Source: JADKAV01 sp037046735 | Lineage (GTDB): Bacteria > Actinomycetota > Actinomycetes > S36-B12 > UBA10799 | Length of the DNA: 64,000 nucleotides | Assembly: GCA_037046735.1 (NCBI GenBank) | Contig: JBAOHC010000021.1 | Location: 1-64,000 of the forward strand | Reading direction: 5' to 3' | Shown: in pieces, positions 38,673 through 47,364 of the stretch | Layout of the letters: every line of letters begins with the position of its first letter | Numbering within the stretch: the stretch's first letter is position 1 | Program-made: the position numbers and the translations under genes | Notes under the pieces: generated by a model | The model's input: only the letters and a program-made list of their open reading frames with translations | Told to the model about the DNA's origin: nothing | Database searches by the model: none

Positions 38673-39395
38673 GTGCTCATCCGCCTGCTCGTGCTGCTCC
38701 TGGCGCTGGCGGGATGTTCTCAGGCCCAGGATCCGCAGTGGCAGCTGTCCCTGAGCGCAGCCCGGGCAACCACCACCTCCGACACCTTGACGATGCAGGA
38801 CCCCGATGCCTGGGCCGTCGCCGTGGCGCACGCGCCGACCCGGATGGGTGCCGTGCTGAGTACCCAGCGCCTCGTGTCGGAATGGCCTGACCTGCTCGGC
38901 GACGACCCGGTGCCAGCGCTGCTCAACGGGACACCGGTGACCGTCGGCGCTCCCCGCGTCGCGGCACAGAACGTCGAGTTCCCGACGTCCGCGGCGGCGG
39001 CCGGCACCCCTCACGCCAGCCTCGTGCTGGCCTACAACCGGGACTTCAAGTACTTCTTCGACCTCCCGCCAGCGGCCGGCTGGACCTACACCGTCACCTT
39101 CGGCCCGGTGCAGCGCGACGGGTCCTCCTGGGTGGCCCAATTGACGTCGCCGGTGACGGTGGCTTTTGAGGGCGACCGCACCCGCAGCCTGCCCTCCCGG
39201 CAGGCGCTGACTGCCCTGCGCGGTCCGGCGTATCTGGTGCTGCTGGACAGCCGGACGTACTCGGCGGTGCCCGTCACGCTCACGCAGGCGACTCTGGACG
39301 GTGACACGCTGACCCTGCGCACACAGGACAGCGCCCCGCCGGCTGCCTTCAACCGCGGGGCGCTGTTCGTGGACGGCCTGCCTACTCCGGCATGA
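38673..39395 (+). CDS. Putative lipoprotein
   Basis: A 240-residue protein with a lipoprotein signal (LLVLLLALAGC, Cys15) and a GTG start at 38673. The mature part (AWAVAVAHAPTRMGAVLSTQRL; VLAYNRDFKYFFDLPPAAGWTYTVTFGP; SRTYSAVPVTLTQATLDGDTLTLRTQ) is beta-rich and of unknown family. It is divergent from the YCII gene (39 bases apart). Its 3' end overlaps the convergent acyl-CoA dehydrogenase gene by 14 bases. Confidence 0.75.
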   Translation: MLIRLLVLLLALAGCSQAQDPQWQLSLSAARATTTSDTLTMQDPDAWAVAVAHAPTRMGAVLSTQRLVSEWPDLLGDDPVPALLNGTPVTVGAPRVAAQNVEFPTSAAAAGTPHASLVLAYNRDFKYFFDLPPAAGWTYTVTFGPVQRDGSSWVAQLTSPVTVAFEGDRTRSLPSRQALTALRGPAYLVLLDSRTYSAVPVTLTQATLDGDTLTLRTQDSAPPAAFNRGALFVDGLPTPA

Positions 39396-41099
39396 CGTAG
39401 GCGTCGGACAGTTGCAGCACCTCATCGACGAAGGCCTGCTCGGCGGCCGCGTCGATGGTGGGCGCCGCGATGAGCGCCAGTGCGGCTGCCCGCTGGCCGT
39501 CCGTGGCCGAGGCCTGGCCATGCAGACCCACCGCCATCTCCGAGACGTCCTGTACGAACACGGCGAAGATGCGGTCGATGTGCGCCTCGCTCAGGCCGGG
39601 CATGTCACTGACCGTGCCGGGACGGCTCTGGCCCGCGGCCTCGCACACGAGCTGCGCGTAGACCACCTGCGTGAACAGCTGGCCCAGCGTCAGCAGGAAG
39701 TCGAGGTCCTTCTGCTGCTCCGGGGTCGGCGGCTGGGTCATCACCAGCGCCGCGAAGGCGTCGACCTGCGCCAGGAAGGCCGCCACATTGGGCAGGTGCT
39801 GGTACTGCTCCAGTGCCGGGCGCCACGGGCCGAAGGCGATCTTGCCCAAGCCCTTCGCCGGACCTTGCGCGAACAGGTAGTCGTCGTCGGCGGCGTCCTG
39901 GCGCACGGGGATCTCGGGGTACTGGCCACCGGCCATCAGGTACTGGGGCAGGAACTTCAGGACCAGCGCCAGGTTGACGTGGACCGTGCCTTCGAGTTTG
40001 GGTAGCGCCCGGATGTGCCCGGCAGCCTGCTCGAAGTAGGTGTCCTCCTCGAAGCCGCGCGCGGCGATGATCTCCCACAGCAGGTCGATCACCCGCTCAC
40101 CCTCACTGGTCACCTTCATCTTTGTGATGGGGTTGAACAGCAGGAATCGGCGGTCGTCCTCAGACGCACAGCGGAAGTAGTCCGCGCTGCGGGCTGAGTA
40201 CAACTTCATCGCCAGCAGCCGGGCGTAGGCGTCGGCGAACATCCGGCGCACGTGGGGGAAGGAGGTCACCTTCTCGCCGTACAGCACGCGGTGGTCTGCG
40301 TGGGTGACTGCCTCATAGAAGGCGTGCTCACAGATCCCGATACTGGCCCAGCCGAGGTTGACCTTGCCGACGTTGACCGTGGCCAGCGCAGCATCCCAGG
40401 CCGCCTTGCCGGTGTGCAGGATGTCCGCGCGGGTCACCGGGTAATCGTGCAGAGAGAATGCCGAGACGTACATCTGGTCGGCCACGACGTTCTTCTCGAG
40501 CTGGTACTCGGGGGCCTGGGTGTCGACCAGGAAGAAGACGTACTCATCGGTGTCGGCGAATTTTCCGAAGACGCTGAGCCGACCCGCGACGTTTCCGTTG
40601 CCGATGTAGTACTTCGGCCCGTTCGCCAGCCAGCCGTCCTCGGTCGGAGTCAGGATCATGTCGGTGCTGTAGATGTCGGCGCCATGGGTCTGCTCGGACA
40701 GACCGAAACCGAAGATCGCGCCAGACTCCAGCAGCTTGCCAACGAGCTGTTTGGCTTCTTCGTTCTCGCTCATCCACACGGGGCCCAGGCCCAGGACAGT
40801 GACCTGCCAGGCGTACCAGTAGGACAGGAGTAGAAGCCGAGGATCTCGTTGAGATCGTTGATCCGGGCGGTGTCCCAGCGGGCGTCGTCCCCACCGACCG
40901 CGGCGGGGGTTCCGAAGCGGGCCAGGATGCCCTCCCTGGCGTTGAAGTCCAGGAAGTCCTGATACCAGGTGCAGTCGTGGTACTCCTGCTTCATCTGCCG
41001 CAGACCCTTGGTTTCGAAGAACTCGATCAGCGCCCGCAACTGCCGCTGCGTCTCAGGATCGTACGATGACGGGTCGTAGGTGTGGGGATTGAAGATCAT
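39382..41099 (-). CDS. Acyl-CoA dehydrogenase/oxidase family protein (one frameshift)
   Basis: A flavoprotein of about 570 residues. The N-terminal part (TYDPSSYDPETQRQLRALIEFFE, NAREGILARFGTPAAVGG) is in one frame and the rest (QVTVLGLGPVWMSENEEAKQ, FGFGLSEQTHGADIYSTDMILTP, GWLANGPKYYIGNG, VNVGKVNLGWASIGICEHAFYEA) in another. The break near 40828 is repaired by adding one C, giving LGFYSLSYWYAWQVT. LSEQTHGADI and KYYIGNG are the acyl-CoA dehydrogenase middle-domain motifs; the C-terminal half extends it to acyl-CoA-oxidase-like length. It should oxidise an acyl-CoA, and no beta-oxidation partner is adjacent. Confidence 0.88.
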
Positions 41100-41259
41100 G
41101 GGGCTAGGGTAACGCGAGGACTCGACCCGCACGAAGCGTGTTGACCCACCATGGGCATCCGGGTGCGGCCGTTCGATGCGGTCGCTGCGGCGCCCCCTCT
41201 CCGATCCCCCCCGCCATCCCCCCACCAACCTCCACTCGCCCTCACGGCAGTATGCGCCC

Positions 41260-41571
41260 GTTGCACCCTGGCTGGGCTTCTCGATGATCTGGTTCGAATT
41301 GATCATCAACAACATCATGCACACCGTCCTGTTCCAGGGCGCGAAACCCTCGTACAACCCTGGTCTGATCACGAACTCATTCCTTCTGCTGCCCTACGCC
41401 ACCGTGACGCTGATCGTGGCCGCCGGCTTCTTCACACCGCTGGACTGGCTGCCGTCAGTCACGTCGGCGGACGTCATCCTGGCCTTCTTCGCCACGAAGA
41501 CCCGCGGCCGGATCGACCGGATGAAGAAGAGGGAACTGCATGCGTCGGTTAACCGACATGTGAGCCTCGTG
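41260..41571 (+). pseudogene. HXXEE-domain protein, C-terminal remnant
   Basis: The reading WLGFSMIWFELIINNIMHTVLFQG, then YNPGLITNSFLLLPYATVTLIVAAGFF, resembles the C-terminal half of HXXEE-domain membrane proteins (the NNIMH and YNPGL blocks). The N-terminal HxxEE half is not visible in any frame of the preceding 150 bases, which are rich in C-runs. No clear start or stop delimits it. It may be a truncated gene or one broken by indels. The 5' limit given is where similarity begins. Confidence 0.5.
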
Positions 41572-41964
41572 ATGCACATGGGGGAACGTTTCATCAACCG
41601 CAGAGCTTGCCGGCACGGGGGTGACCACCGGGACGACCCCACTGCTACTCGAGCTACGCGATGGCGGCCCCCGCAATCCCGCCGCCCTCGCGCGGGCGGT
41701 CGGAGTCGACAAGTCCCCCATCACCCGGTCGCTGCGGGCCTTCGAGTTTGTGGGCGTACTGGCGAGATCGGCCCGGACGAGGCCGACGGCCGCATGCTCG
41801 CGGTGCGCCTGACCGAAGCCGGACACGACGCCGCTGGCCTGGCCGAGCAGGCAACCTGCGTGGCTGACCGTCGTGAGCGCTGGCTCAGCCCTGCTGACCT
41901 ACAGACAGTCGATGCCGTGTTCGACCGTTTCTATGCCAACGGGGTGGCGCACTTCGAAGGCTGA
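41572..41964 (+). CDS. MarR family transcriptional regulator (two frameshifts)
   Basis: After repair the protein reads MHMGERFINR, then TGTTPLLLELRDGGPRNPAALARAVGVDKSPITRSLRAFE (winged-helix core, with VGVDKSPITRSLRA as the recognition helix), and EIGPDEADGRMLAVRLTEAGHDAA, the MarR wing. The pieces lie in alternating frames with breaks near 41605 and 41765; the second is repaired by adding a G to give GVLGEIGPDE. The length (about 130 residues) is a little short for the family. It lies 160 bases before the ABC operon on the same strand; its target is unknown. Confidence 0.72.
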   Translation: MHMGERFINRRACRHGGDHRDDPTATRATRWRPPQSRRPRAGGRSRQVPHHPVAAGLRVCGRTGEIGPDEADGRMLAVRLTEAGHDAAGLAEQATCVADRRERWLSPADLQTVDAVFDRFYANGVAHFEG

Positions 41965-42063
41965 CCCCTTGCCGTCGGCTGACTTGGTGCCGTGTTCTCC
42001 CAGACGTTCTCGCGCCTCGTGGAAGTCCGATCGGATTGGGGTGGCGCTGGCTCTGCTCACGAC

Positions 42064-42092
42064 TTGACGGTCACGTCGTGATCGGTCACTAT
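42064..42092 (+). promoter_or_regulatory. Candidate sigma-A-type promoter of the ABC exporter operon
   Basis: TTGACG (42064-42069) and CACTAT (42087-42092) are separated by 17 bases. The -35 is near consensus and the -10 weak. The palindrome at 42093-42112 begins directly after the -10, where a repressor would block initiation. The ribosome site AGGAGA (42115-42120) and the ATG at 42125 follow. Confidence 0.5.
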
Positions 42093-42112
42093 GTGAGTGA
42101 ACGCTCACTCAC
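42093..42112. promoter_or_regulatory. Near-perfect 20-base palindrome, probable TetR operator
   Basis: GTGAGTGAACGCTCACTCAC is self-complementary except for one pair. It sits between the candidate -10 and the ribosome site of an ABC exporter operon that ends in a TetR-family gene. Palindromes of this size and place are typical TetR-family operators, so I infer autoregulation by the TetR protein at 43871-44430. Confidence 0.7.
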
Positions 42113-42124
42113 TTAGGAGACAGC

Positions 42125-43058
42125 ATGCAGTCAGTCACCACCCAGGGCCTGCGAAGGGACTTCGGCCATCTGAGGGCCGTCGACGACCTGGACCTCGACC
42201 TGCCGAGCGGCGGGGTGATCGCTCTCGTGGGACCCAACGGCTCGGGCAAGTCGACCCTCATCCGGATGATCCTGGGACTCATCCGCCCGACCAGCGATGA
42301 AGGCCACGTGCTGGGCACGCCCCTCCACGACCCCAGCCAATACGCCGCAGACGTTGGCGCCCTGATCGAGTCGCCGGCCTTCGTCCCTGCACTGAGTGCC
42401 CGCAAGAACCTGCTGTCGCTGTCGCGGCTGCGAGGCCTTCCCGATACGCGCGTGGACGAGGTGCTTGAGACGGTCGGATTGACCGGACGCGACGAGGAGG
42501 CCGTCAAACGCTTCTCCTTGGGCATGAAGCAACGCCTCGGGATCGCGGCCGCCCTGCTGCCCGACCCGCAGCTACTGATCCTCGATGAACCCACCAACGG
42601 CCTTGACCCCGCGGGCATCGTCGAGATCCGCGGCCTGCTGCGGCAGTTGGCCGACGAAGGCCGGACCGTGGTGGTGTCCTCCCATCTGCTCTCAGAACTC
42701 GAGGCGATCAGCGACTACATCGTCGTCATCCGATTCGGGGAGGTGATGTTCTCCGGCCCGATGTCTGCTCTGCTGGCCGAGACCCAGGCACACATGACCT
42801 CGCCTGTGAACACCGGAACGATGCGCCACACCTGCGCAGGGCGCTCAGCCGGGAACCAGAATACGCCGACGGGCCTCCGGGTCAAGGCGATTCGCGCAGG
42901 CGGCCGCACAGCTGTACGGAGCCGCCGCCGAGCAGGGGTAACCTTGAACCCCAGCGCGTTCGCGACCCAGGACAGGCCTCGACGACATCTGCCTGGCGAT
43001 CGCCGGTGACTCCGATGCCGACCTCGCCCACGACCGCGCGCTGGCGGATTGCCGCCCG
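42125..43058 (+). CDS. ABC transporter ATP-binding protein (3' end garbled)
   Basis: The ATPase domain is complete: Walker A GPNGSGKST (residues 36-44), Q-loop region, FSLGMKQRLG signature, Walker B LLILDEPTNGLD, and H-loop VVSSHLLSELE. It resembles CcmA/YhhA-type ABC-2 exporter ATPases. After LLAETQAH the frame becomes non-conserved and stops at 43009. In another frame LDDICLAIAGDSDADLAHDRALADC (quoted in part: LDDICLAIAGDSDAD) looks like the real C-terminus and continues in frame into the permease. One or two indels near 42800-42970 are the simplest explanation. The end given is the base before the permease start. Confidence 0.85.
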
Positions 43059-43847
43059 ATGATCGGCGTCATCCGCAGTGAGCTGCTGCGACTGACCCGA
43101 CCTCGCCTGCTGATCACGTGGTTCGCTCTGATGGGCCTGTTCGCCCTGATGATCAACTCGGTCATGTTCAGCACTGCCAGCTCCCAGGCACAGATGCCAG
43201 CCACCGGACCCGGTGTGATGTTCCCCGACGCGGCCACCCTCGCTGGGGCCGGTTGGCCTTCGCTGGGCTGTCCGCTGCCGCTTCGGGAGGTCGTGACTCT
43301 GTCCTTCTGGGCCATCGCCGTGGCCACCGACTACTCCACCGGCCTGGTCCGACTACTCGTGAGCGCGCAGCCGCATCGGTGGAAGCTGCTGGCGGGCAAG
43401 ACCGTAGCCCTCGCCCTGCTGACTGCGCTCGCCACCACCGTCGCGATGGTCGTCTCGGTTGCCGCCGCATGGCCCTCTGCGTCAGCGAGCGGAATCTCGA
43501 CGGACCTCTGGGGAACCGACCTGGTCGCCCAAGCCGGCAGCGCCTGGCTCAACGCCTACCTGTCGATGCTTGTGTGGGGCGTGGCCGGTGTGGTCCTCGC
43601 AGTGGTCACCCGGTCGTCAGCCGTTGCCATCTCCATCGGCGTGGGCTACGTCCTCGTGGTCGAGTCAGTCCTGCGGGAGATGCTGGACAGCGCCTCGTGG
43701 CTGCTCGGGACGACCATCAACGCTTTGGCCGCCGGTGGCACGTCCGACCTGAGCTACTCGACCGCCCTCGGGCTCAGTGTGGTCTACGTCGTGATCGGCC
43801 TCGCAATCGCTACCGTGGTCGTGAACAGACGAGACGTGACGGATTGA
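43059..43847 (+). CDS. ABC-2 type transporter permease
   Basis: A 262-residue membrane protein with about six hydrophobic helices, starting MIGVIRSELLRLTRPRLLI, a typical ABC-2 permease opening. REVVTLSFWAIAVATDYSTGLVRLLV then QPHRWKLLAGKTVAL is the conserved 'E-loop' region of this class. It follows the ATP-binding gene and precedes a TetR gene by 23 bases. With its partner it forms a drug- or lipid-exporter. The frame is intact. Confidence 0.87.
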   Translation: MIGVIRSELLRLTRPRLLITWFALMGLFALMINSVMFSTASSQAQMPATGPGVMFPDAATLAGAGWPSLGCPLPLREVVTLSFWAIAVATDYSTGLVRLLVSAQPHRWKLLAGKTVALALLTALATTVAMVVSVAAAWPSASASGISTDLWGTDLVAQAGSAWLNAYLSMLVWGVAGVVLAVVTRSSAVAISIGVGYVLVVESVLREMLDSASWLLGTTINALAAGGTSDLSYSTALGLSVVYVVIGLAIATVVVNRRDVTD

Positions 43848-43870
43848 TCGGCGAGGCCTGAGGGGATGTC

Positions 43871-44430
43871 GTGACCAAGCGAGGCGCGGCGACGCGAGCC
43901 CGGCTTCTGCAGGCCACCGGCCAGGTGGTCTCAGAGGTCGGGTACGCGCACGCCACGACTCGGGCCATTGCACAGGCGCCGGCGTTGCCGAAGGGACGAT
44001 CTACCGGCATTTCCCCAACAAGCTGGCTCTGTTCTTCACCGCCGCTCTCGAACAGGACGGTGAATTGCTCGAAAGCCTGGGGAGCCTGCCGCAACGAGTT
44101 GGCACCGGTACCGTCAGCGAGAACCTCACCTGGGCATTCACTCGCCTGGCCACCCTACGTGAGCAGATGCTGCCCCTGGAGATGGCCCTGTTGACCGATC
44201 CAGAACTGGCGTCGATGCGGGCCGCCATGCCACCCCCGCAGGATGTGCGCGTTGACCCACCACAGGCGATCACTGCTTACTTGCAGGCGGAGCAAGAACT
44301 CGGCAGAGTACGCCGTGACCTCGACTGTCCCACGACGGTGCACATCATGCTGGCGACACTGTTCGGCCTCGCCGTGCTGCCCGCTGCCGCTGCCGGCGTC
44401 ACTGACAGGCTGGTCGGCCGTTTGCGGTAG
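43871..44430 (+). CDS. TetR family transcriptional regulator (one frameshift)
   Basis: The N-terminal DNA-binding domain reads KRGAATRARLLQATGQVVSEVGYAHATTRAIAQA, then in the next frame AGVAEGTIYRHFPNKLALFFTAALEQDGELLES, the canonical TetR helix-turn-helix. The break near 43980 is repaired by adding one G. The C-terminal ligand domain (LTWAFTRLATLREQMLPLEMALL; TVHIMLATLFGLAVLPAAAAG) ends at 44430. The start is a GTG. It is last in the ABC operon and probably controls it through the palindrome at 42093-42112. The 3' end overlaps the convergent membrane-protein frame. Confidence 0.85.
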
Positions 44431-44439
44431 CGCTGTTCG

Positions 44440-45075
44440 TCGAAGGCATGATCCTAGCTGCGTGCTGAGATACAGCGCCGCCCACGCCGTCAGCAGCCAC
44501 GCGGCCACCACACCGATGAGCAGCCAGGCGGAGAAGGCGGCGATCCAGCCGCCGATGAAGTACGAGGTGAGCGCGGTGAGCAGCCACACGACCAGGATCA
44601 CCGCGAGAGTGATCAGCACCGTGACCAGCCACCGCACCGGACGGGCCCGGATGGCCCCGAAGTTGGCGGCGAGCGGGTTGCGGGCACCGGCCGCAGCGGC
44701 TACCGGCACGTACGGCGTCAGGGCCAACAGCACCAGACCGGGGTACCAGTAGAACATCAGGCCCACGTTCACCACGATCGTCCACCCAGCCACCCAGAGG
44801 CAGAACCGCAGCAGATCAACGCCGGCCAGATCAGCCAATCCTGATCGCTGCGACACCGAGCGCACCGCGATGTGCGCGGTCAGGGCGAAAGCCACCAGCA
44901 GCACAGCGGCCGAGGTGCCGACCGCTACCCACCACCACGGCAGTCGCAGCAGCGAGGCCTGGACCGCGGCGTTGACCACCGCGACCAGGAGGAACGGCAG
45001 GAATCCGCGCCACATCCGCACGAAGCCCGTGACCAACACACTGAACCCGTACTCCTTGTGCGTCACAGTGCTCAT
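44440..45075 (-). CDS. Membrane protein of unknown function (3' end uncertain)
   Basis: About 200 residues with five to six hydrophobic helices: VLVTGFVRMWRGFLPFLLVAVVNAAVQ, WWWVAVGTSAAVLLVAFALTAHIAV, WTIVVNVGLMFYWYPGLVLLALTP and VTVLITLAVILVVWLLTALTS (each only partly quoted here). It ends near LLTAWAALYLSTQLG. The frame then continues as nonsense antisense to the TetR gene down to 44155, so the true stop is probably close to 44440-44450 and lost through an indel. The ATG overlaps the stop of a DUF4333-like lipoprotein gene, so it is third in a metallophosphoesterase operon. I do not recognise the family. Confidence 0.72.
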
Positions 45076-45403
45076 CGGAGCTCCCCTGACGCCTCGATGA
45101 CATCTTGGACGGGGCCGGTGAAGATCTGCTTGCCGCCGACGGTGATGGTCATGACCTGCGCCTGGTCGTTCGGCACCTTCACCGTGATCGGCTCGTCCTT
45201 CAACGTTGCTCCCGTGCAGGTGAACTCGGTCGCCGACTCGGTGCAGATCGGCGCGGTCTTGATCGGCACCTTCTTGGCGACCAGGACCTGGTTGGCGGCG
45301 ATGCCCACCGTCGACAGCGGCACGCCGCTGACCGGCTGCAATCCATCGATCTGGAACATCCCACCAACAGCGGAGCGGCCAGCAGCCACGCGTAGCGCTT
45401 CAT
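45072..45403 (-). CDS. DUF4333-like lipoprotein (frameshift)
   Basis: The N-terminus is a lipoprotein signal (KRYAWLLAAPLLVGC, Cys16). After a break near 45355 the protein continues in the next frame as FQIDGLQPVSGVPLSTVGIAANQVLVAKKV, then ICTESATEFTCTGATLKDEPITVKVPND and VTITVGGKQIF, with a cysteine pair spaced as in the DUF4333 domain. The length is about 110 residues. The ATG overlaps the metallophosphoesterase stop and the TGA overlaps the next ATG (both ATGA). It likely works in the envelope with its two neighbours. Confidence 0.75.
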
Positions 45404-47187
45404 GCTGACCCCTTTTCCGCCGCGACCAGTCGCGCCTTCGCCGCGAGCTGCGCCTTCTCGAGGTCGGCATCAGCGATCGTGGTGAGATCGAACGGGGCCG
45501 GGAGCAGCAGTTCGCAGTTGCGGTCCAGCGGCGAACCCATCCGCATCGGCGGATTCTCGATCCAGTCATTGGCCGACAGCTGCCTGCTCAGCGACGCCAG
45601 CCCCGTTTGCGAGTAGTCGGCGGGCGTCCACTCGGGCGTCGACGTGTGGTCCAGGGTGGTGGTGAAGATGCTCAGCGTGCCGTCGCGGTTGTCCACCACC
45701 TCGAGGAGTTGCTGCTGCTGGGGGAAGTCGATGCAGGAGGCTGTGGTGATCTCCCAGAAGCCGCCGCCGCCAGCCTTGGCGTGGGGGGTGATGGTGTTGA
45801 TGTGCGTGTGGCCGTTGAGCCAGGCGATGCAGTTGGGGTACTCCTGAACCATCGCGACGAACTCCTCCGCGTGGATCAACCGCTGCCCGCCGAACACCGA
45901 CTGCGCCTCGTTCTCCAGCGTCGTGGAATTGTGGTGGCTGAGCACGATGGCCAACTTGTTCTGCGCCCGCGCCTGCTCCAGCCCGTCCTGCAGCCAGGTG
46001 AACTGGTCTTCGGGCACCGCACCATCGGGCCCGGCGACCTGATTGCACGTGTCCAAGCCGAAGACCCGCAGGTAGGGGCTGACATCGGACACCCAGTAGG
46101 TCTTGCCGGTGGCCACGTTGTCGGCCGTGAAGCCATGCCCGACCGGCCCCGGGGTTGCCGGTGAGTCGAGGTGCGCCTGCATGAACTCGACAGACTCGAA
46201 CAGTTTGCGGGCGGGGTCGGCGGTCACGCTGCGCATGTCCGTCTGACGGCCGAAGTTGCTGCGTACGGCATGCAGATACTGGGTGATGGGACTCGGATTC
46301 GTGGCCCAGGCACCGAGGAAGTTCGCCGCGAACGGCTGCCAGGTCGAGGCCTTCCGGTCGCCCAGCGCGAAGCGCCGCAGGCCGTCACTCACGGCGATCG
46401 CACCCAGGAAGTCGGTGTCGTGGTTGCCGTACACCGCGTACCACGGCATCGACAGGCCCACACTCTCGACGGTCTGGCTCACCGCGGACTGCAACATCCC
46501 GGGCAGCGTCGGGAAGCCGTAAACGCCGTAGGGGTCGTTGGCCGGGTCCTCCGGGTGGTAGGCAAACGTCGATTCCGCCCACACCTGCACCCCCTCGTAC
46601 ACCCCGGCCTTGCCCGAGTTGGGGGTGATCGGGACCCCGTCGAGCACGTCGATGTACCAGCGCAGTTCGAGCGAGGACATCATGTCGGCGCTGTCGCCGG
46701 TGTTGAAGGCCGCGGCCATCGGAGCTCCGGTCAGCGGGCTGAACTGGACGGTGCGCATGGCATCGGCCATGGCCGCCGCAACGTTGACCGTCAGGGTGTC
46801 CTGCGGGCGGAAACTACCGGCCCACAGCGATTCGCTCTGGCCGACCATGATGTCCAGCCGAGCAGGCGACTGGGCATCCATGATGTGCATGTCGGAGAGG
46901 TGCCCCAAGTAGGCGAGGCTGCGCCGACGGTTGACCCGGCCCGCGTCCGCCGCCTTTCCCAGCACGTCGTAGCGCGGGATGTACGGCTCTCCGGGGCCCG
47001 TCGCCAGATATCGGTACTGCCGGTTCTTCGGCGTGGTGAGCAGGATTGTCTGGTCCAGTGTCGTGGGGATGGCCGAGGGGGTCAGCGGGTCTGCCAGCCG
47101 TTGGGCCAGTGCCTGCTGAGGTACCCCCAGCGCTGCACCCAACCCGGCACTTGCCGCAAGAAATGCTCGTCGGGACAGACCTGCCAT
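45400..47187 (-). CDS. Tat-exported metallophosphoesterase (TIGR03767 family)
   Basis: A 595-residue protein with a twin-arginine signal (SRRAFLAASAGLGAALG, Arg6-Arg7), so it is exported folded with its metals. Metal-binding motifs of calcineurin-like phosphoesterases follow: SDMHIMDA, FNTGDSADMM, YGNHDTDFLG, LSHHNSTT and NGHTHIN. The whole architecture matches the actinobacterial TIGR03767 family, whose substrate is unknown. The ATG at 47187 has GGAGG six bases upstream; a GTG at 47193 is less well placed. It is first in the operon with the lipoprotein and membrane-protein genes. Confidence 0.92.
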   Translation of the reverse strand: MAGLSRRAFLAASAGLGAALGVPQQALAQRLADPLTPSAIPTTLDQTILLTTPKNRQYRYLATGPGEPYIPRYDVLGKAADAGRVNRRRSLAYLGHLSDMHIMDAQSPARLDIMVGQSESLWAGSFRPQDTLTVNVAAAMADAMRTVQFSPLTGAPMAAAFNTGDSADMMSSLELRWYIDVLDGVPITPNSGKAGVYEGVQVWAESTFAYHPEDPANDPYGVYGFPTLPGMLQSAVSQTVESVGLSMPWYAVYGNHDTDFLGAIAVSDGLRRFALGDRKASTWQPFAANFLGAWATNPSPITQYLHAVRSNFGRQTDMRSVTADPARKLFESVEFMQAHLDSPATPGPVGHGFTADNVATGKTYWVSDVSPYLRVFGLDTCNQVAGPDGAVPEDQFTWLQDGLEQARAQNKLAIVLSHHNSTTLENEAQSVFGGQRLIHAEEFVAMVQEYPNCIAWLNGHTHINTITPHAKAGGGGFWEITTASCIDFPQQQQLLEVVDNRDGTLSIFTTTLDHTSTPEWTPADYSQTGLASLSRQLSANDWIENPPMRMGSPLDRNCELLLPAPFDLTTIADADLEKAQLAAKARLVAAEKGSA

Positions 47188-47259
47188 GTACACCCTCCAT
47201 ACCTTGGTGCTTGGCAGACTGTCAGGTTCGCAGGTCCCCTTGCGCGTCCACGCGTCTGG

Positions 47260-47364
47260 TTATTCGATCACAGTCAGCGGGTCACCCAGCGGCAGATCGG
47301 CGCTCATCGCCGACATGTAGCCGAGAAGATCCTCGCCACTGATCGGTTCCGGCATCGTAGTCAT
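47260..47364 (-). CDS. Candidate small protein upstream of the metallophosphoesterase
   Basis: An ATG at 47364, with GAGGGG five bases upstream, opens a 34-codon frame that ends in TAA at 47260. The peptide starts MTTMPEPISGEDLLGYMSAM and ends DLPLGDPLTVIE; it is acidic with no signal peptide or cysteine. It lies 72 bases before the metallophosphoesterase on the same strand. It could be a leader peptide, a short regulatory protein, or chance. The good ribosome site and low count of rare codons favour a real gene; no family is recognised. Confidence 0.4.
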   Translation of the reverse strand: MTTMPEPISGEDLLGYMSAMSADLPLGDPLTVIE

